Shown in pieces: positions 1-8,140 of a stretch of DNA of 64,000 nt. The notes under the pieces were generated by a model. That model saw only the letters and a list, made by a program, of their open reading frames with translations. It did not search any database and was not told the origin of the DNA. The translations under genes were made by a program, and so were the position numbers. How positions within the stretch are numbered: position 1 is the first letter of the stretch; each line of letters begins with the position of its first letter. The stretch covers positions 3,914,055-3,978,054 of the forward strand of contig NZ_JQMQ01000005.1 in assembly GCF_000744815.1 (NCBI RefSeq), read 5' to 3'. This DNA comes from Phaeacidiphilus oryzae TH49. Its GTDB lineage: Bacteria; Actinomycetota; Actinomycetes; Streptomycetales; Streptomycetaceae.

Positions 1-504
1 CCCCCACGCCCCCACGCCCCCCTCCCCGGCTACGCCGGCGGCCTCGGCGGCACGCCCCCGAAGCCCGCGCAGCAGGGCGGGCAGACTCCCCGGGGCGGCC
101 AGACCCCCCAGGACCGGCGGCCCGGGCAGACCGGCCACCCCCGCCAGGAGCGCTGGGCCGACACCCCGCCGCAGGGCTCCCGTACCGACGCCGACTGGGC
201 GCGCGCGGCCCTGCCGCCGCTCCGCCCCGCCAGCGCGGTGGTCCCGCCCCAGCGCGGCCGTCCGCGCCGGGAGACCCTCGACACCGACCCGGAGTTCAGC
301 TTCTTCGCCCCCAAGGCCGCCGCGCCGGGCCCGGAGGAGGACCCGCTGACCGTGGAGGCCTGGGCGGCCCAGCAGGCCTACGAGTCGGTGCCGGAGCCGG
401 TGGAGGAGGCCCCCACGGCGGAGACCGAGGAGGTCTACGACCTCACCGCCGAGGACGACACCGAGAACATGGACGTCCGCGGCCTGCGCGCGCAGAGCGG
501 CTGA
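1..504 (+). CDS. C-terminal end of an unknown Pro/Gly/Gln-rich protein (partial)
   Basis: An open frame enters from the left edge and runs to TGA at 502-504, so the true start lies outside the window. The visible 167 residues are low complexity. A Pro/Gly/Gln/Arg-rich stretch covers about the first 75 residues, and the tail is acidic and rich in Glu, Asp and Ala. No fold, membrane segment or catalytic motif is visible. Such tails are often disordered extensions of regulatory or membrane-associated actinobacterial proteins, but nothing here identifies the family. It converges on the NuoD-like gene, with a hairpin at its stop codon. Confidence 0.6.
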   Translation, partial: PPRPHAPLPGYAGGLGGTPPKPAQQGGQTPRGGQTPQDRRPGQTGHPRQERWADTPPQGSRTDADWARAALPPLRPASAVVPPQRGRPRRETLDTDPEFSFFAPKAAAPGPEEDPLTVEAWAAQQAYESVPEPVEEAPTAETEEVYDLTAEDDTENMDVRGLRAQSG

Positions 505-520
505 CGGCCCGGCGGCCGTC
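503..520. terminator. Short hairpin between convergent genes
   Basis: GACGGCC at 503-509 and GGCCGTC at 514-520 form a perfect 7-bp stem with a 4-nt loop, overlapping the stop codon of the upstream partial gene and lying 10 bp from the stop of the NuoD-like gene. There is no U-run, as is usual in this GC range. It may act for either strand. Confidence 0.4.
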
Positions 521-529
521 CCCCGGCGG

Positions 530-1699
530 CTACTTGTCGATGTCCCCGACCACGAAGAACATCGACCCCAGGATCGCCACCATGTCCGCCACCAGCGTCC
601 CGGGCAGCACCTCGCTCAGCGCCTGGACGTTGTTGTACGAGGCCGAGCGCAGCTTCAGCCGCCACGGCGTCTTCTCGCCCCGCGAGACCAGGTAGTAGCC
701 GTTGATCCCGAGCGGGTTCTCGGTCCAGGAGTAGGTCTGCCCCTCGGGCGCCTTCAGCACCTTCGGCAGCCGCTGGTTGACCGGCCCCTGCGGCAGCTCG
801 TCCAGCCGGTCCAGGCAGGCGTCGGCCAGGTCCAGCGAGTTGTGGGTCTGCTCCAGCAGGCACTCGAACCGGGCCAGGCAGTCGCCCTCCTGACGGACCG
901 GCACCCGCAGCGCCGAGGCCAGCGCCGGGTCCCCGTACGCCAGGTACGGCTCGTCCCGGCGGAGGTCGAAGTCGACGCCGGAGGCGCGGGCGATCGGGCC
1001 GCTCACCCCGTACGCCCGGACGAGGTCGGCCGCGAGGACGCCGACGCCCCTGGTCCGCCCGCGGAAGATCTCGTTGCCCAGCACCAGCCGGTCGAAGACG
1101 TCCATCCGCCCGCGCACCGCCGCCACGGCCGAGCGGACCCGCCCGAGCCAGCCGTTGGGGAGGTCCTCCTTCAGCCCGCCGACCCGGTTGAACATGTAGT
1201 GCATCCGGCCGCCGGAGGCCTCCTCCATCACGTGCTGGAGCTGCTCGCGTTCGGCGAAGGCGTGGAAGATCGGGGTCATCCCGCCCAGTTCGAGCGGGTA
1301 CGAGCCGAGGAACATCAGGTGGTTGAGCACCCGGTTGAGCTCGGCGAGGAGGGTGCGGATCCAGGTGGCCCGCTCCGGGACCTCCATCCCGAGCATCCGC
1401 TCCACGGAGAGGACCACGCCGAGCTCGTTGGCGAAGGCGGAGAGCCAGTCGTGCCGGTTGGCCAGCATGATGATCTGCCGGTAGTCCCGGGCCTCGAAGA
1501 GCTTCTCGGCGCCCCGGTGCATATAGCCGATCACCGGCTCGGCCGCCGTGATCAGCTCGCCGTCCAGGCGCAGCCGGAGCCGCAGCACCCCGTGGGTGGA
1601 CGGGTGCTGCGGGCCGATGTTGAGCACCATGTCGCTGGTGCCCAGCTCGGTCTGCAGCTCGTTCGCCCCCGCGCCGATGCCGACGGTCGTCTCCCTCAT
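530..1699 (-). CDS. NADH-quinone oxidoreductase subunit D-like protein (stand-alone NuoD paralogue)
   Basis: A 389-residue protein of the 49-kDa/NuoD/Nqo4 family, normally the quinone-binding subunit of complex I. It keeps the [12 protein letters not shown] motif (quinone-site His36), HRGAEKL (61-67) and a full-length body ending in [21 protein letters not shown] at 1699 was chosen because it overlaps the TGA of the upstream methyltransferase gene (ATGA), implying translational coupling. No other nuo gene is nearby, so this is probably a paralogue of an operon-encoded NuoD. Oddly, aligning with Thermus Nqo4 residue by residue places Trp85 where the conserved quinone-binding Tyr (Tyr87 in Nqo4) should be. 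Arg62 sits at the site that NDUFAF7 dimethylates in human NDUFS2. Whether it still joins complex I is unknown. Confidence 0.85.
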   Translation of the reverse strand: MRETTVGIGAGANELQTELGTSDMVLNIGPQHPSTHGVLRLRLRLDGELITAAEPVIGYMHRGAEKLFEARDYRQIIMLANRHDWLSAFANELGVVLSVERMLGMEVPERATWIRTLLAELNRVLNHLMFLGSYPLELGGMTPIFHAFAEREQLQHVMEEASGGRMHYMFNRVGGLKEDLPNGWLGRVRSAVAAVRGRMDVFDRLVLGNEIFRGRTRGVGVLAADLVRAYGVSGPIARASGVDFDLRRDEPYLAYGDPALASALRVPVRQEGDCLARFECLLEQTHNSLDLADACLDRLDELPQGPVNQRLPKVLKAPEGQTYSWTENPLGINGYYLVSRGEKTPWRLKLRSASYNNVQALSEVLPGTLVADMVAILGSMFFVVGDIDK

Positions 1700-2775
1700 G
1701 GGCACAGAGTCTGCCATTCCGGAAGGCCGGCCAGCCGCGCCGGTATCGCCATGTCCACACTCTGGATGGCCCAGCCGAAGCCGCCGAGGCCGGCCTGGTC
1801 GACCAGCTCGCCCGCCTCGCCCGCGGCGGCCAGCGCGGTGAGGTAGCCGGCGGGGTCGGTGGCGGCCATCGCCAGCGGGGGGCGCTCGGCGTGGACGCCG
1901 AGCGCGCGGAGGGCGGCGCGCTGCGTCGTCCACAGGCTGTGGACGGAGATCCCGGACTCCTTCGCCCGCTCCTCGGCCGCCGCCAGACAGGAGTCCAGCG
2001 CCACATGGCAGGTCAGATCGGACGTACCGTCAGGTACCGGGCGCACCTCCCGGCCCTCCCGATACCCGGTCAGCGTCCCGAAGGGCGGGCGCGCGCCGGC
2101 CGCGTGGGCGTAGTCCACGGCGACCGCGAGACCGCGCGGCAGCCGCGCCACCGCCGAGGCCCAGGCCCGGTCCCGGGGGCAGCCGATCTCCGCCCGAAAG
2201 CCCGGCTCGACCCCCTCGGCGCCGTCCGCCGCCGCCAGCGGCCACCAGCGGCGGAGCCACTCGGCGTCGGTCCCGGACACCGGATCGCCCAGCCGCTCCG
2301 CCCCGCTCTCCGGATCGACCAGCACATAGCGGGCCGTCCCCTCGCCGTCCACCTCGGCGATCTCCACCGGCACGTTGTCCAGCCACTCGTTGGCGAAGAG
2401 CAGCCCGGGCGCCTCCGCGGGGAACTCCGGTACCGCCTCCGCCCAGCCGATCCGCGGGTCCAGTCCGGCCGGCCGGTCCGCCAGTTCGACGCCGACCAGC
2501 CGCACCGAGTCCGGCAGCCGCCCGGCCAGCGCGGTCAGCAGCTCCCCCCGCCCGGCGCCGACGTCCACCACCGTCCCGGCGCCGATCAGCCTGGCCAGCC
2601 CGGCCACCGCGTCCGCGAACCGGGGGGAGGCGTGCACCGAGGTGCGGAAGTGCGCGGCCGGCCCCTCGGCCGAGCGGAAGAAGCCGCCCGGCCCGTACAG
2701 CGCCCGCTCCGCCGCCTCCGCCCACCCCAGCCAACGGCCGCCGCCCACCCCGGACCCCCTCGCCCTCGCCTGCAC
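1696..2775 (-). CDS. MidA/NDUFAF7-family SAM-dependent methyltransferase
   Basis: A 359-residue class I methyltransferase. SAM-binding motif I is VVDVGAGRG at 69-77. The acidic NEWLDNVPV segment at about 129-137 and a late [22 protein letters not shown] segment (in pieces) match the MidA/DUF185 family. In eukaryotes that family (NDUFAF7/MidA) is needed for complex I assembly and dimethylates an arginine of NDUFS2, the NuoD homologue. The gene overlaps the NuoD-like start by 4 bp, so enzyme and likely substrate are made from one transcript. GTG at 2775 has no strong Shine-Dalgarno sequence; an internal GTG at 2748 is possible. The substrate assignment is inference from family and context. Confidence 0.75.
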   Translation of the reverse strand: MQARARGSGVGGGRWLGWAEAAERALYGPGGFFRSAEGPAAHFRTSVHASPRFADAVAGLARLIGAGTVVDVGAGRGELLTALAGRLPDSVRLVGVELADRPAGLDPRIGWAEAVPEFPAEAPGLLFANEWLDNVPVEIAEVDGEGTARYVLVDPESGAERLGDPVSGTDAEWLRRWWPLAAADGAEGVEPGFRAEIGCPRDRAWASAVARLPRGLAVAVDYAHAAGARPPFGTLTGYREGREVRPVPDGTSDLTCHVALDSCLAAAEERAKESGISVHSLWTTQRAALRALGVHAERPPLAMAATDPAGYLTALAAAGEAGELVDQAGLGGFGWAIQSVDMAIPARLAGLPEWQTLCP

Positions 2776-2782
2776 CGACCGT

Positions 2783-2829
2783 CGTACGCCGCCCGCCGTA
2801 CGGCCCGCCGGAAGCGGGCCCGCCGTACG
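2783..2829. promoter_or_regulatory. Three CGTACG boxes between divergent genes
   Basis: CGTACG occurs at 2783-2788, 2797-2802 and 2824-2829; the last two are part of a direct repeat of GCCCGCCGTACG. The boxes lie in the 160-bp spacer between the methyltransferase gene and the divergent sensor kinase. They could be binding sites for the adjacent response regulator; this is inference. Confidence 0.25.
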
Positions 2830-2921
2830 CTACTCCCGCCCGCGAGCCGCGAGCTTCTCCTCCGACCTGTGGAGTAGACGGATCGCCCTGGCGGGGGACC
2901 CGGGGAGCCCGTGGAGCTGCC

Positions 2922-2927
2922 TAACCT
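2922..2927 (+). promoter_or_regulatory. -10 box of leaderless sensor kinase gene
   Basis: TAACCT is followed by 7 bp and then GTG at 2935, the spacing expected when transcription starts at the start codon. This favours 2935 over the in-frame GTG at 2911, which would place the -10 box inside the gene. No clear -35. Confidence 0.45.
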
Positions 2928-2934
2928 TGACAGC

Positions 2935-4167
2935 GTGCAAACCCTCTACGGCTGGTTCCGCAGGCACCCCACCCTGGTCGACTCCGGGTGGGGCCTGCTC
3001 CTGCTGGTCCTGGCCGCCCTGGCGGGGCGGGGCGTCCGGCCAGGTGGGTACCACCTCTGGTCCGTCTACCTCGCCTTCTGCCTCGCCCTCGCCGTCCTCC
3101 TCAGCCTCCGCAGGCGGTGGCCGAACGCGGTGACCGCGGCCGCCGCCGCGCTCGGCCTCTTCCAGCTGGCCGCCGGCTTCCATCCGACCTCCGCCGACGT
3201 CGCCCTGCTGGCCATCGCCTACACGGCGGCCAACGTCGGACGTCCCTGGGCCTCCCGGCTGGCGCTCTTCGCGGGACTGCTGGCCGGGCCGCTCACGGCG
3301 CTGCGGTTCGAGATCGGCATCCCGCCGCAGCCGATGCTGGAACGCGCCCTCTTCGGGCTCTTCTTCTCCACCCCACTCGCGGCCTGCTGGGTGCTGGGCC
3401 GGCTGACCCGCACCCGGCGCGCCTACTACGCCCAACTCGAGGACCGCGCGGCCCGGTTGGAGCGCGAGCGGGACGCCCAGTCCAAGATCGCGGTGGCCGC
3501 GGAGCGGGCCCGGATCGCCCGCGAGCTCCACGACGTGGTCGCGCACAACGTCTCGGTGATGATCGTCCAGGCGGACGGCGCCGCGTACGTCCTGGACTCC
3601 TCGCCGGAGCAGGCCCGCAACGCGCTGGAGACCATCGCCTCCACCGGCCGCCAGGCGCTCGCCGAGATGCGGAGGCTCCTCGGCATCCTGCGGTCCTCCG
3701 ACGCGGGCGACGCGTATGTGCCGCAGCCCGGCGTCGAGCAGCTGCCCGAACTCATCGAGCAGGCCCGCACCTCCGGGCTGCCGGTGGTGCTGAGCGTCCA
3801 GGGGGAGCCGCGGGCGCTGCCGCGCGGGGTCGAGCTGACCGCGTACCGGATCGTCCAGGAGGCGCTGACCAACGTCCGCAAGCACGGCGGGCCCGGTGCC
3901 TCCGCCACCGTCCGGCTGGCCTTCGGCACCGACGGGCTCGACCTCGCGGTCGAGGACGACGGCCGCGGCAGCACCGCGGAGCTCGCCCGCGAGGGCGGCC
4001 GGGACGGCCTGGGCCACGGCCTGATCGGGATGCGCGAGCGGGTCGGCATGGTCGGCGGCAGCATCCGCGCGGAGCCGCTGCCCGGCGGCGGTTTCGGTAT
4101 CCTCGCCCGGCTGCCGCTGCAACCGGACGGCAGCCACCCCAGCCCCTCCCGCGGAGCCGCCTCGTGA
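2935..4167 (+). CDS. Sensor histidine kinase, HisKA_3/NarL-partner type
   Basis: A 410-residue membrane kinase. About five hydrophobic segments fill residues 17-160, followed by a short coiled segment and the dimerisation/phosphoacceptor helix ERARIARELHDVVAHNVSVM with His199. The C-terminal HATPase domain has the N-box-like IVQEALTNVRKHG, a DDGRG G1 box and a GHGLIGMRERV G2 region. GTG 2935 fits a start VQTLYGWFRRHPTLVDSGW typical of such kinases. Its stop overlaps the response regulator start (GTGA), so the pair is co-translated. The signal is unknown because there is no recognisable extracellular sensor domain. Confidence 0.88.
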   Translation: MQTLYGWFRRHPTLVDSGWGLLLLVLAALAGRGVRPGGYHLWSVYLAFCLALAVLLSLRRRWPNAVTAAAAALGLFQLAAGFHPTSADVALLAIAYTAANVGRPWASRLALFAGLLAGPLTALRFEIGIPPQPMLERALFGLFFSTPLAACWVLGRLTRTRRAYYAQLEDRAARLERERDAQSKIAVAAERARIARELHDVVAHNVSVMIVQADGAAYVLDSSPEQARNALETIASTGRQALAEMRRLLGILRSSDAGDAYVPQPGVEQLPELIEQARTSGLPVVLSVQGEPRALPRGVELTAYRIVQEALTNVRKHGGPGASATVRLAFGTDGLDLAVEDDGRGSTAELAREGGRDGLGHGLIGMRERVGMVGGSIRAEPLPGGGFGILARLPLQPDGSHPSPSRGAAS

Positions 4168-4832
4168 GTTCGATCCGGATCATGCTCGCCGACGACCAGG
4201 AGCTGCTGCGGACCGGCTTCCGCATGGTGCTGGAGGCGCAGCCGGACATCGACATCGTCGCCGAGGCGGGGGACGGCGTCCAGGCGATCGAGGAGGCCGC
4301 GCGCACCCCGGTCGACGTGATCCTGATGGACGTCCGGATGCCGCGGCTGGACGGCGTCGAGGCGACCCGGCGGATCTGCGCCGGGCCGGACGCGCCGAAG
4401 GTGCTCATCCTCACCACCTTCGACCTCGACGAGTACGCCTTCGCCGCGCTGAAGGCGGGGGCGGCGGGGTTCCTCCTCAAGGATGTGCCGCCGCTGGAGC
4501 TGGTGGCCGCGATCCGGGCCGTCCACTCCGGTGACGCGGTGGTCGCGCCGACCACCACCCGGCGGATGCTGGACAGCTTCGCGCGGGTGCTGCCGAGCGC
4601 GGCGGGCCCGGCGGAGCCGCCGGAGCTGGCCCGCCTCACCGACCGCGAGCGGGAGGTGCTGCTGCTGGTCGCCCAGGGCCTCTCCAACTCCGAGATCGCG
4701 GCCCGCCTCACCCTCTCCGAGGCCACCGTGAAGACCCATGTGGGCCGCATCCTCACCAAGCTGAACCTCCGCGACCGCGTCCAGGCGGTGGTACTCGCCT
4801 ACGAGACCGGCCTGGTCCGCGCGGGCGGCTAG
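4164..4832 (+). CDS. NarL/LuxR-type response regulator
   Basis: A 222-residue two-domain regulator. The receiver domain has the acidic pair Asp10-Asp11, phosphoacceptor Asp56 in LMDVRMP, and a GFLLKD switch lysine. The C-terminal LuxR/NarL helix-turn-helix follows (LTDREREVLLLVAQG, then SNSEIAARLTLSEATVKTHV). The GTG start overlaps the kinase stop by 4 bp. The partner is the upstream kinase; targets are not visible, although CGTACG boxes lie upstream of the pair. It ends convergently with the lyase gene at a shared hairpin. Confidence 0.9.
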   Translation: MSSIRIMLADDQELLRTGFRMVLEAQPDIDIVAEAGDGVQAIEEAARTPVDVILMDVRMPRLDGVEATRRICAGPDAPKVLILTTFDLDEYAFAALKAGAAGFLLKDVPPLELVAAIRAVHSGDAVVAPTTTRRMLDSFARVLPSAAGPAEPPELARLTDREREVLLLVAQGLSNSEIAARLTLSEATVKTHVGRILTKLNLRDRVQAVVLAYETGLVRAGG

Positions 4833-4851
4833 CACGCTCCGGGCGCTAGCC
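4827..4851. terminator. Bidirectional hairpin between convergent genes
   Basis: GGCTAGC (4827-4833) and GCTAGCC (4845-4851) form a 7-bp stem with an 11-nt loop. The stem contains the stop codons of both the response regulator (4830-4832) and the facing lyase gene (4846-4848). Confidence 0.35.
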
Positions 4852-5985
4852 CTCCCGCGCCTGCGCCAGGAAGCTCTGGAAGGTCTCCGCGATCTCCTCG
4901 CGGGACCACTCCGCGCCCGGCGCGGCCAGCGTGACCTCCGCGAAGGCGGAGACGCCCGGCAGGCCGCCGTCCCGCCACCCCCGGACGAACCCGACCCCGG
5001 TCTTCTCGACCAGCCGCAGCGCCGCCGCCTGCAGCCGCTCCGCCGCGAACGGCAGCCACAGCCGGAACTGGTGGGTGTGCGGAACCGAGGGCCACACGCC
5101 GCCGAAGGGCAGCCCCTCGGCGGCCAGCACCTCGCCGAACACCTCCGCCGCGACCCGCGCCCGCGCGACATAGGACCCCAGCCGGGGCAGCTCCCGCTCG
5201 ATGCCCGCCAGCGCCGCCAGCGCGGCCGGCCACTGCTCGAAGAGCTGGCCGCCGTACCGGTGCCGCCAGGTCTTCGCCTGCCCGATCAGCTCCTCGGACC
5301 CGGCCAGCGCCGCACCGCTGATCCCGCCGAGGGTCTTGTAGAAGGAGACGTACACGGAGTCCGCCAGCGCCGCGATCTCCGGCAGCTCGTGGCCCAGCCG
5401 GTCCACCGACTCCCACAGCCGCGCCCCGTCGAAGTGCACCACCGCGTCCCGCTCCCGCGCGGCGCCCACCACCTCGACGAGCTCGTCCCACTCCGGCAGC
5501 AGGAACCCGGCGTCCCGCAGCGGCAGCTCCAGCATCAGGGTGCCGAACGGCTCGGCGATCCCCCGGATCTCGTCCGCCGTCGGCTGCCGGGGCTCGGCGT
5601 TGGTGCGGACGCTCCGCAGCCCGCTCAGCCAGCTGTAGGCGAGCCGCTCGTGGACCTCCGGGTGGGCCAGCGGGTGCATCGCCACGATCGGGTTGCCGGT
5701 CCGCTCGGACCAGCACCGCAGGGCGACCTGCTGGGCCATCGTCCCGGTGGGGAAGAACGCCGCGGCCTCCGTCCCCAGCAGCCCCGCGACCCGCTTCTCC
5801 AGGGCGGCCACCACGCCGTTCCCGTACATGTCGGTCGGCTCGCCGAGGTCGTACGCGGCCTCGACCTCCGGTCCGGCGAGTTCGGCGATCCGGTCGCGCA
5901 GCGTGCGCGGCCTCACCCCGGAGAAGATCCGGTCGCAGCCGCGCCACGCCGTGGCCAGCCGCTCCTGCAGGTCCTGGTCGTCCAT
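4846..5985 (-). CDS. Threonine aldolase-like PLP enzyme (beta-eliminating lyase family)
   Basis: A 379-residue fold-type I PLP enzyme. HFDGARLWE near 185-192 is the classic segment of low-specificity threonine aldolases, and SFYKTLGG carries the Schiff-base Lys217. FFPTGTMAQQ (about 77-86) should bind the cofactor phosphate. The likely reaction is cleavage of L-threonine or a related beta-hydroxy amino acid to glycine plus aldehyde, but related lyases act on other substrates. ATG 5985 was chosen; GTG 6003 would add six residues with a GGAGG placed too close. The gene stands alone between the two-component system and the divergent cofactor operon. Confidence 0.8.
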   Translation of the reverse strand: MDDQDLQERLATAWRGCDRIFSGVRPRTLRDRIAELAGPEVEAAYDLGEPTDMYGNGVVAALEKRVAGLLGTEAAAFFPTGTMAQQVALRCWSERTGNPIVAMHPLAHPEVHERLAYSWLSGLRSVRTNAEPRQPTADEIRGIAEPFGTLMLELPLRDAGFLLPEWDELVEVVGAARERDAVVHFDGARLWESVDRLGHELPEIAALADSVYVSFYKTLGGISGAALAGSEELIGQAKTWRHRYGGQLFEQWPAALAALAGIERELPRLGSYVARARVAAEVFGEVLAAEGLPFGGVWPSVPHTHQFRLWLPFAAERLQAAALRLVEKTGVGFVRGWRDGGLPGVSAFAEVTLAAPGAEWSREEIAETFQSFLAQAREG

Positions 5986-6087
5986 GCCCCGATCATCTCG
6001 CACCCTCCACCTGGAGGAGCCGACTCGTTACCATGTCCGGGTACGTCCGGTACCCGCGAGGACTGGAACGGAAGTAGGTAGTACGAC

Positions 6088-7035
6088 GTGAGCGACGCGC
6101 AACCGCCCTTCGGCATGCCCGGCGACCCCTGGGACGCGGGCAGCCCGGAGGACCGCCCGGCCAGGATGGCCGTCGGCGTGATCGGCACCGGCCGGGTCGG
6201 CCCGGCGCTCGGCGCCGCCCTCCAGCAGGCCGGCCACCAGGTGGTGGCCGCCTCCGGGGTGTCCGAGGGCTCCCGCCGCCGGGCCGCGGAGCTGCTGCCC
6301 GGGGTGCGCCTGGTGACGCCGCCTCAGGTGATGGCCGCGGCCGACCTGGTGCTCCTCACGGTCCCCGACGACGTCCTCCCCGAGCTGGCCGCGGGGCTGG
6401 CCGCCACCGGCGCGGTCCGCCCCGGCCAGCTGGTGGCGCACACCTCGGGCGCGCACGGCATCGCGGTGCTCGCCCCGGTCGCCGAGGCCGGCGCGCTGCC
6501 GCTGGCCCTCCACCCGGCGATGACCTTCACCGGCACCACGGTGGACGTGGACCGCCTGGTCAGCTGCCCCTTCGGGGTGACCACGGTGCCGGAGTACCGG
6601 CCCATCGCGGAGGCCCTGGTGGTCGAGATGGGCGGCGACCCGGAGTGGATCCCGGAGTCCGCCCGCCCGCTCTACCACGCCGCTCTCGCGCACGGCTCCA
6701 ACCACCTGACCACCCTGGTGGCCCAGGCCGAGGACCTGCTGCGGGAGGCCGGCGTGGCCGAGCCCGGCCGGATGCTCGGCCCGCTGCTCGGGGCCGCCCT
6801 GGACAACGCCCTGCGCTCCGGCGACCGCGCCCTGACCGGCCCGGTCTCCCGCGGCGACGCGGGGACCGTCCGCGCCCACCTCGCGGAGCTCGCCCGGACC
6901 TCCCCGCAGGCGCTGGACAGCTACCGGGCGATGGCCAGGGCCACCACGGCCCGGGCGCTGTCCAACGGCATCCTCAAGGAGGACGCGGCGGCCCGGCTGC
7001 TGGACGCCCTCGGCGACGAAGGAGACGCATCGTGA
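6088..7035 (+). CDS. Rossmann-fold/DUF2520 oxidoreductase-like protein upstream of panC
   Basis: A 315-residue protein. After a 25-residue leader comes a dinucleotide-binding fold with [25 protein letters not shown] and the Pro-rich middle lead into an all-helical C-terminal DUF2520 domain containing [19 protein letters not shown]. The architecture resembles ketopantoate reductases and 6-phosphogluconate dehydrogenases. The stop overlaps the panC GTG by 4 bp, so it probably serves pantothenate synthesis. A DUF2520-type ketopantoate reductase (PanG) has been described in Francisella, as I recall; that makes this a candidate for the panE role. No panE or panB is visible here. The activity is inference. 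Confidence 0.75.
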   Translation: MSDAQPPFGMPGDPWDAGSPEDRPARMAVGVIGTGRVGPALGAALQQAGHQVVAASGVSEGSRRRAAELLPGVRLVTPPQVMAAADLVLLTVPDDVLPELAAGLAATGAVRPGQLVAHTSGAHGIAVLAPVAEAGALPLALHPAMTFTGTTVDVDRLVSCPFGVTTVPEYRPIAEALVVEMGGDPEWIPESARPLYHAALAHGSNHLTTLVAQAEDLLREAGVAEPGRMLGPLLGAALDNALRSGDRALTGPVSRGDAGTVRAHLAELARTSPQALDSYRAMARATTARALSNGILKEDAAARLLDALGDEGDAS

Positions 7036-8066
7036 CCATCGCGACGACCACCACCGCGACCACCGCCCCGGCCGGCACCGCGGCCGCCCCGGCGAGCCTC
7101 CCCGCGACCGGCGCCCCGGCGCTGGTCTCCGGCAAGGCCGAGCTCGCCGCCTGGAGCGCCGTCCACGACATCGTCGGCCGCCGGGCGGTGGTGATGACCA
7201 TGGGCGCCCTCCACGACGGCCACGCCGCCCTGATCCGCTCGGCCCGCGACTGGGCCGGCCCGGACGGCACCGTGCTGGTCACCGTCTTCGTCAACCCGCT
7301 GCAGTTCGGCGCAGGCGAGGACCTGGACCGCTACCCCCGCACCCTCGACGCCGACCTGCTGGTCTGCGCCCGGGAGGGCGCCGACGTGGTCTTCGCCCCC
7401 TCCGCCGAGGAGGTCTACCCCGGCGGGCAGCCGCAGGTCCGGCTCTCCGCCGGCCCGATGGGCGAGCACTACGAGGGCGCCAGCCGGCCCGGCCACTTCG
7501 ACGGGATGCTCACCGTCGTCGCCAAGCTGCTCCACCTGACCGCCCCGGACGCGGCCTTCTTCGGCGAGAAGGACGCCCAGCAGCTGGCCCTGGTCCGGCG
7601 GATGGTGCGGGACCTGAACTTCCCGGTGGAGATCGTCGGCGTGCCGACCGTGCGGGAGGCCGACGGGATGGCCCTGTCCTCGCGCAACGTCTACCTCTCC
7701 GAGGCCGAGCGGGTCTCCGCCCGCGAGCTCTCCCGGGCGCTGTTCGCCGGCCGCGAGGCCGCCCTGGCCGCCGGCCCGCTCGCCGCCGTCCGCGCCGCCC
7801 GCGCGGTGCTCGACGCCGCCGCCCGGGCCGAGCCGCCCGTCGTCCTGGACTACGTCGACCTGGTCGACCCGGCCGGGTTCACCCCGGTGACCTCGGACGC
7901 CTACACCGGCGAGGCGGTGCTCGCGGTCGCCGCCACGGTGGGCGCCACCCGGCTGATCGACAACGTCCGGTTGCGCTTCGACCCGGCCCCGGGGGCGCGG
8001 CCCGCCATCGCCGCCGACGGCGCCCCGGCGTACCGTGTCCGCAGCGAACGGGGGCCGGTCGGGTGA
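7032..8066 (+). CDS. panC: Pantothenate synthetase
   Basis: A 344-residue cytoplasmic enzyme joining pantoate and beta-alanine with ATP to give pantothenate. [13 protein letters not shown] carries the HxGH nucleotide motif. [19 protein letters not shown] binds pantoate, and [10 protein letters not shown] and [11 protein letters not shown] (the KMSKS-like segment) are all present. An unusual Ala/Thr/Pro-rich N-terminal extension of about 35 residues precedes the catalytic domain. The GTG start overlaps the upstream DUF2520 stop. nadB follows after a 74-bp gap, so CoA and NAD precursor genes are linked. Confidence 0.95.
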   Translation: MTIATTTTATTAPAGTAAAPASLPATGAPALVSGKAELAAWSAVHDIVGRRAVVMTMGALHDGHAALIRSARDWAGPDGTVLVTVFVNPLQFGAGEDLDRYPRTLDADLLVCAREGADVVFAPSAEEVYPGGQPQVRLSAGPMGEHYEGASRPGHFDGMLTVVAKLLHLTAPDAAFFGEKDAQQLALVRRMVRDLNFPVEIVGVPTVREADGMALSSRNVYLSEAERVSARELSRALFAGREAALAAGPLAAVRAARAVLDAAARAEPPVVLDYVDLVDPAGFTPVTSDAYTGEAVLAVAATVGATRLIDNVRLRFDPAPGARPAIAADGAPAYRVRSERGPVG

Positions 8067-8140
8067 GCGAGCGGCGCCTCGGCGCGACCACCAGGCATCC
8101 GCGTTCGGCCGCGCATGCCGGAACCCGACGGAGCAGGCCC

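Noticed and set aside
8063-8140. GTG start of nadB overlapping panC
   Set aside because: The extra 26 residues look like leader DNA, while ATG 8141 has a proper GGAG and starts at the conserved domain.
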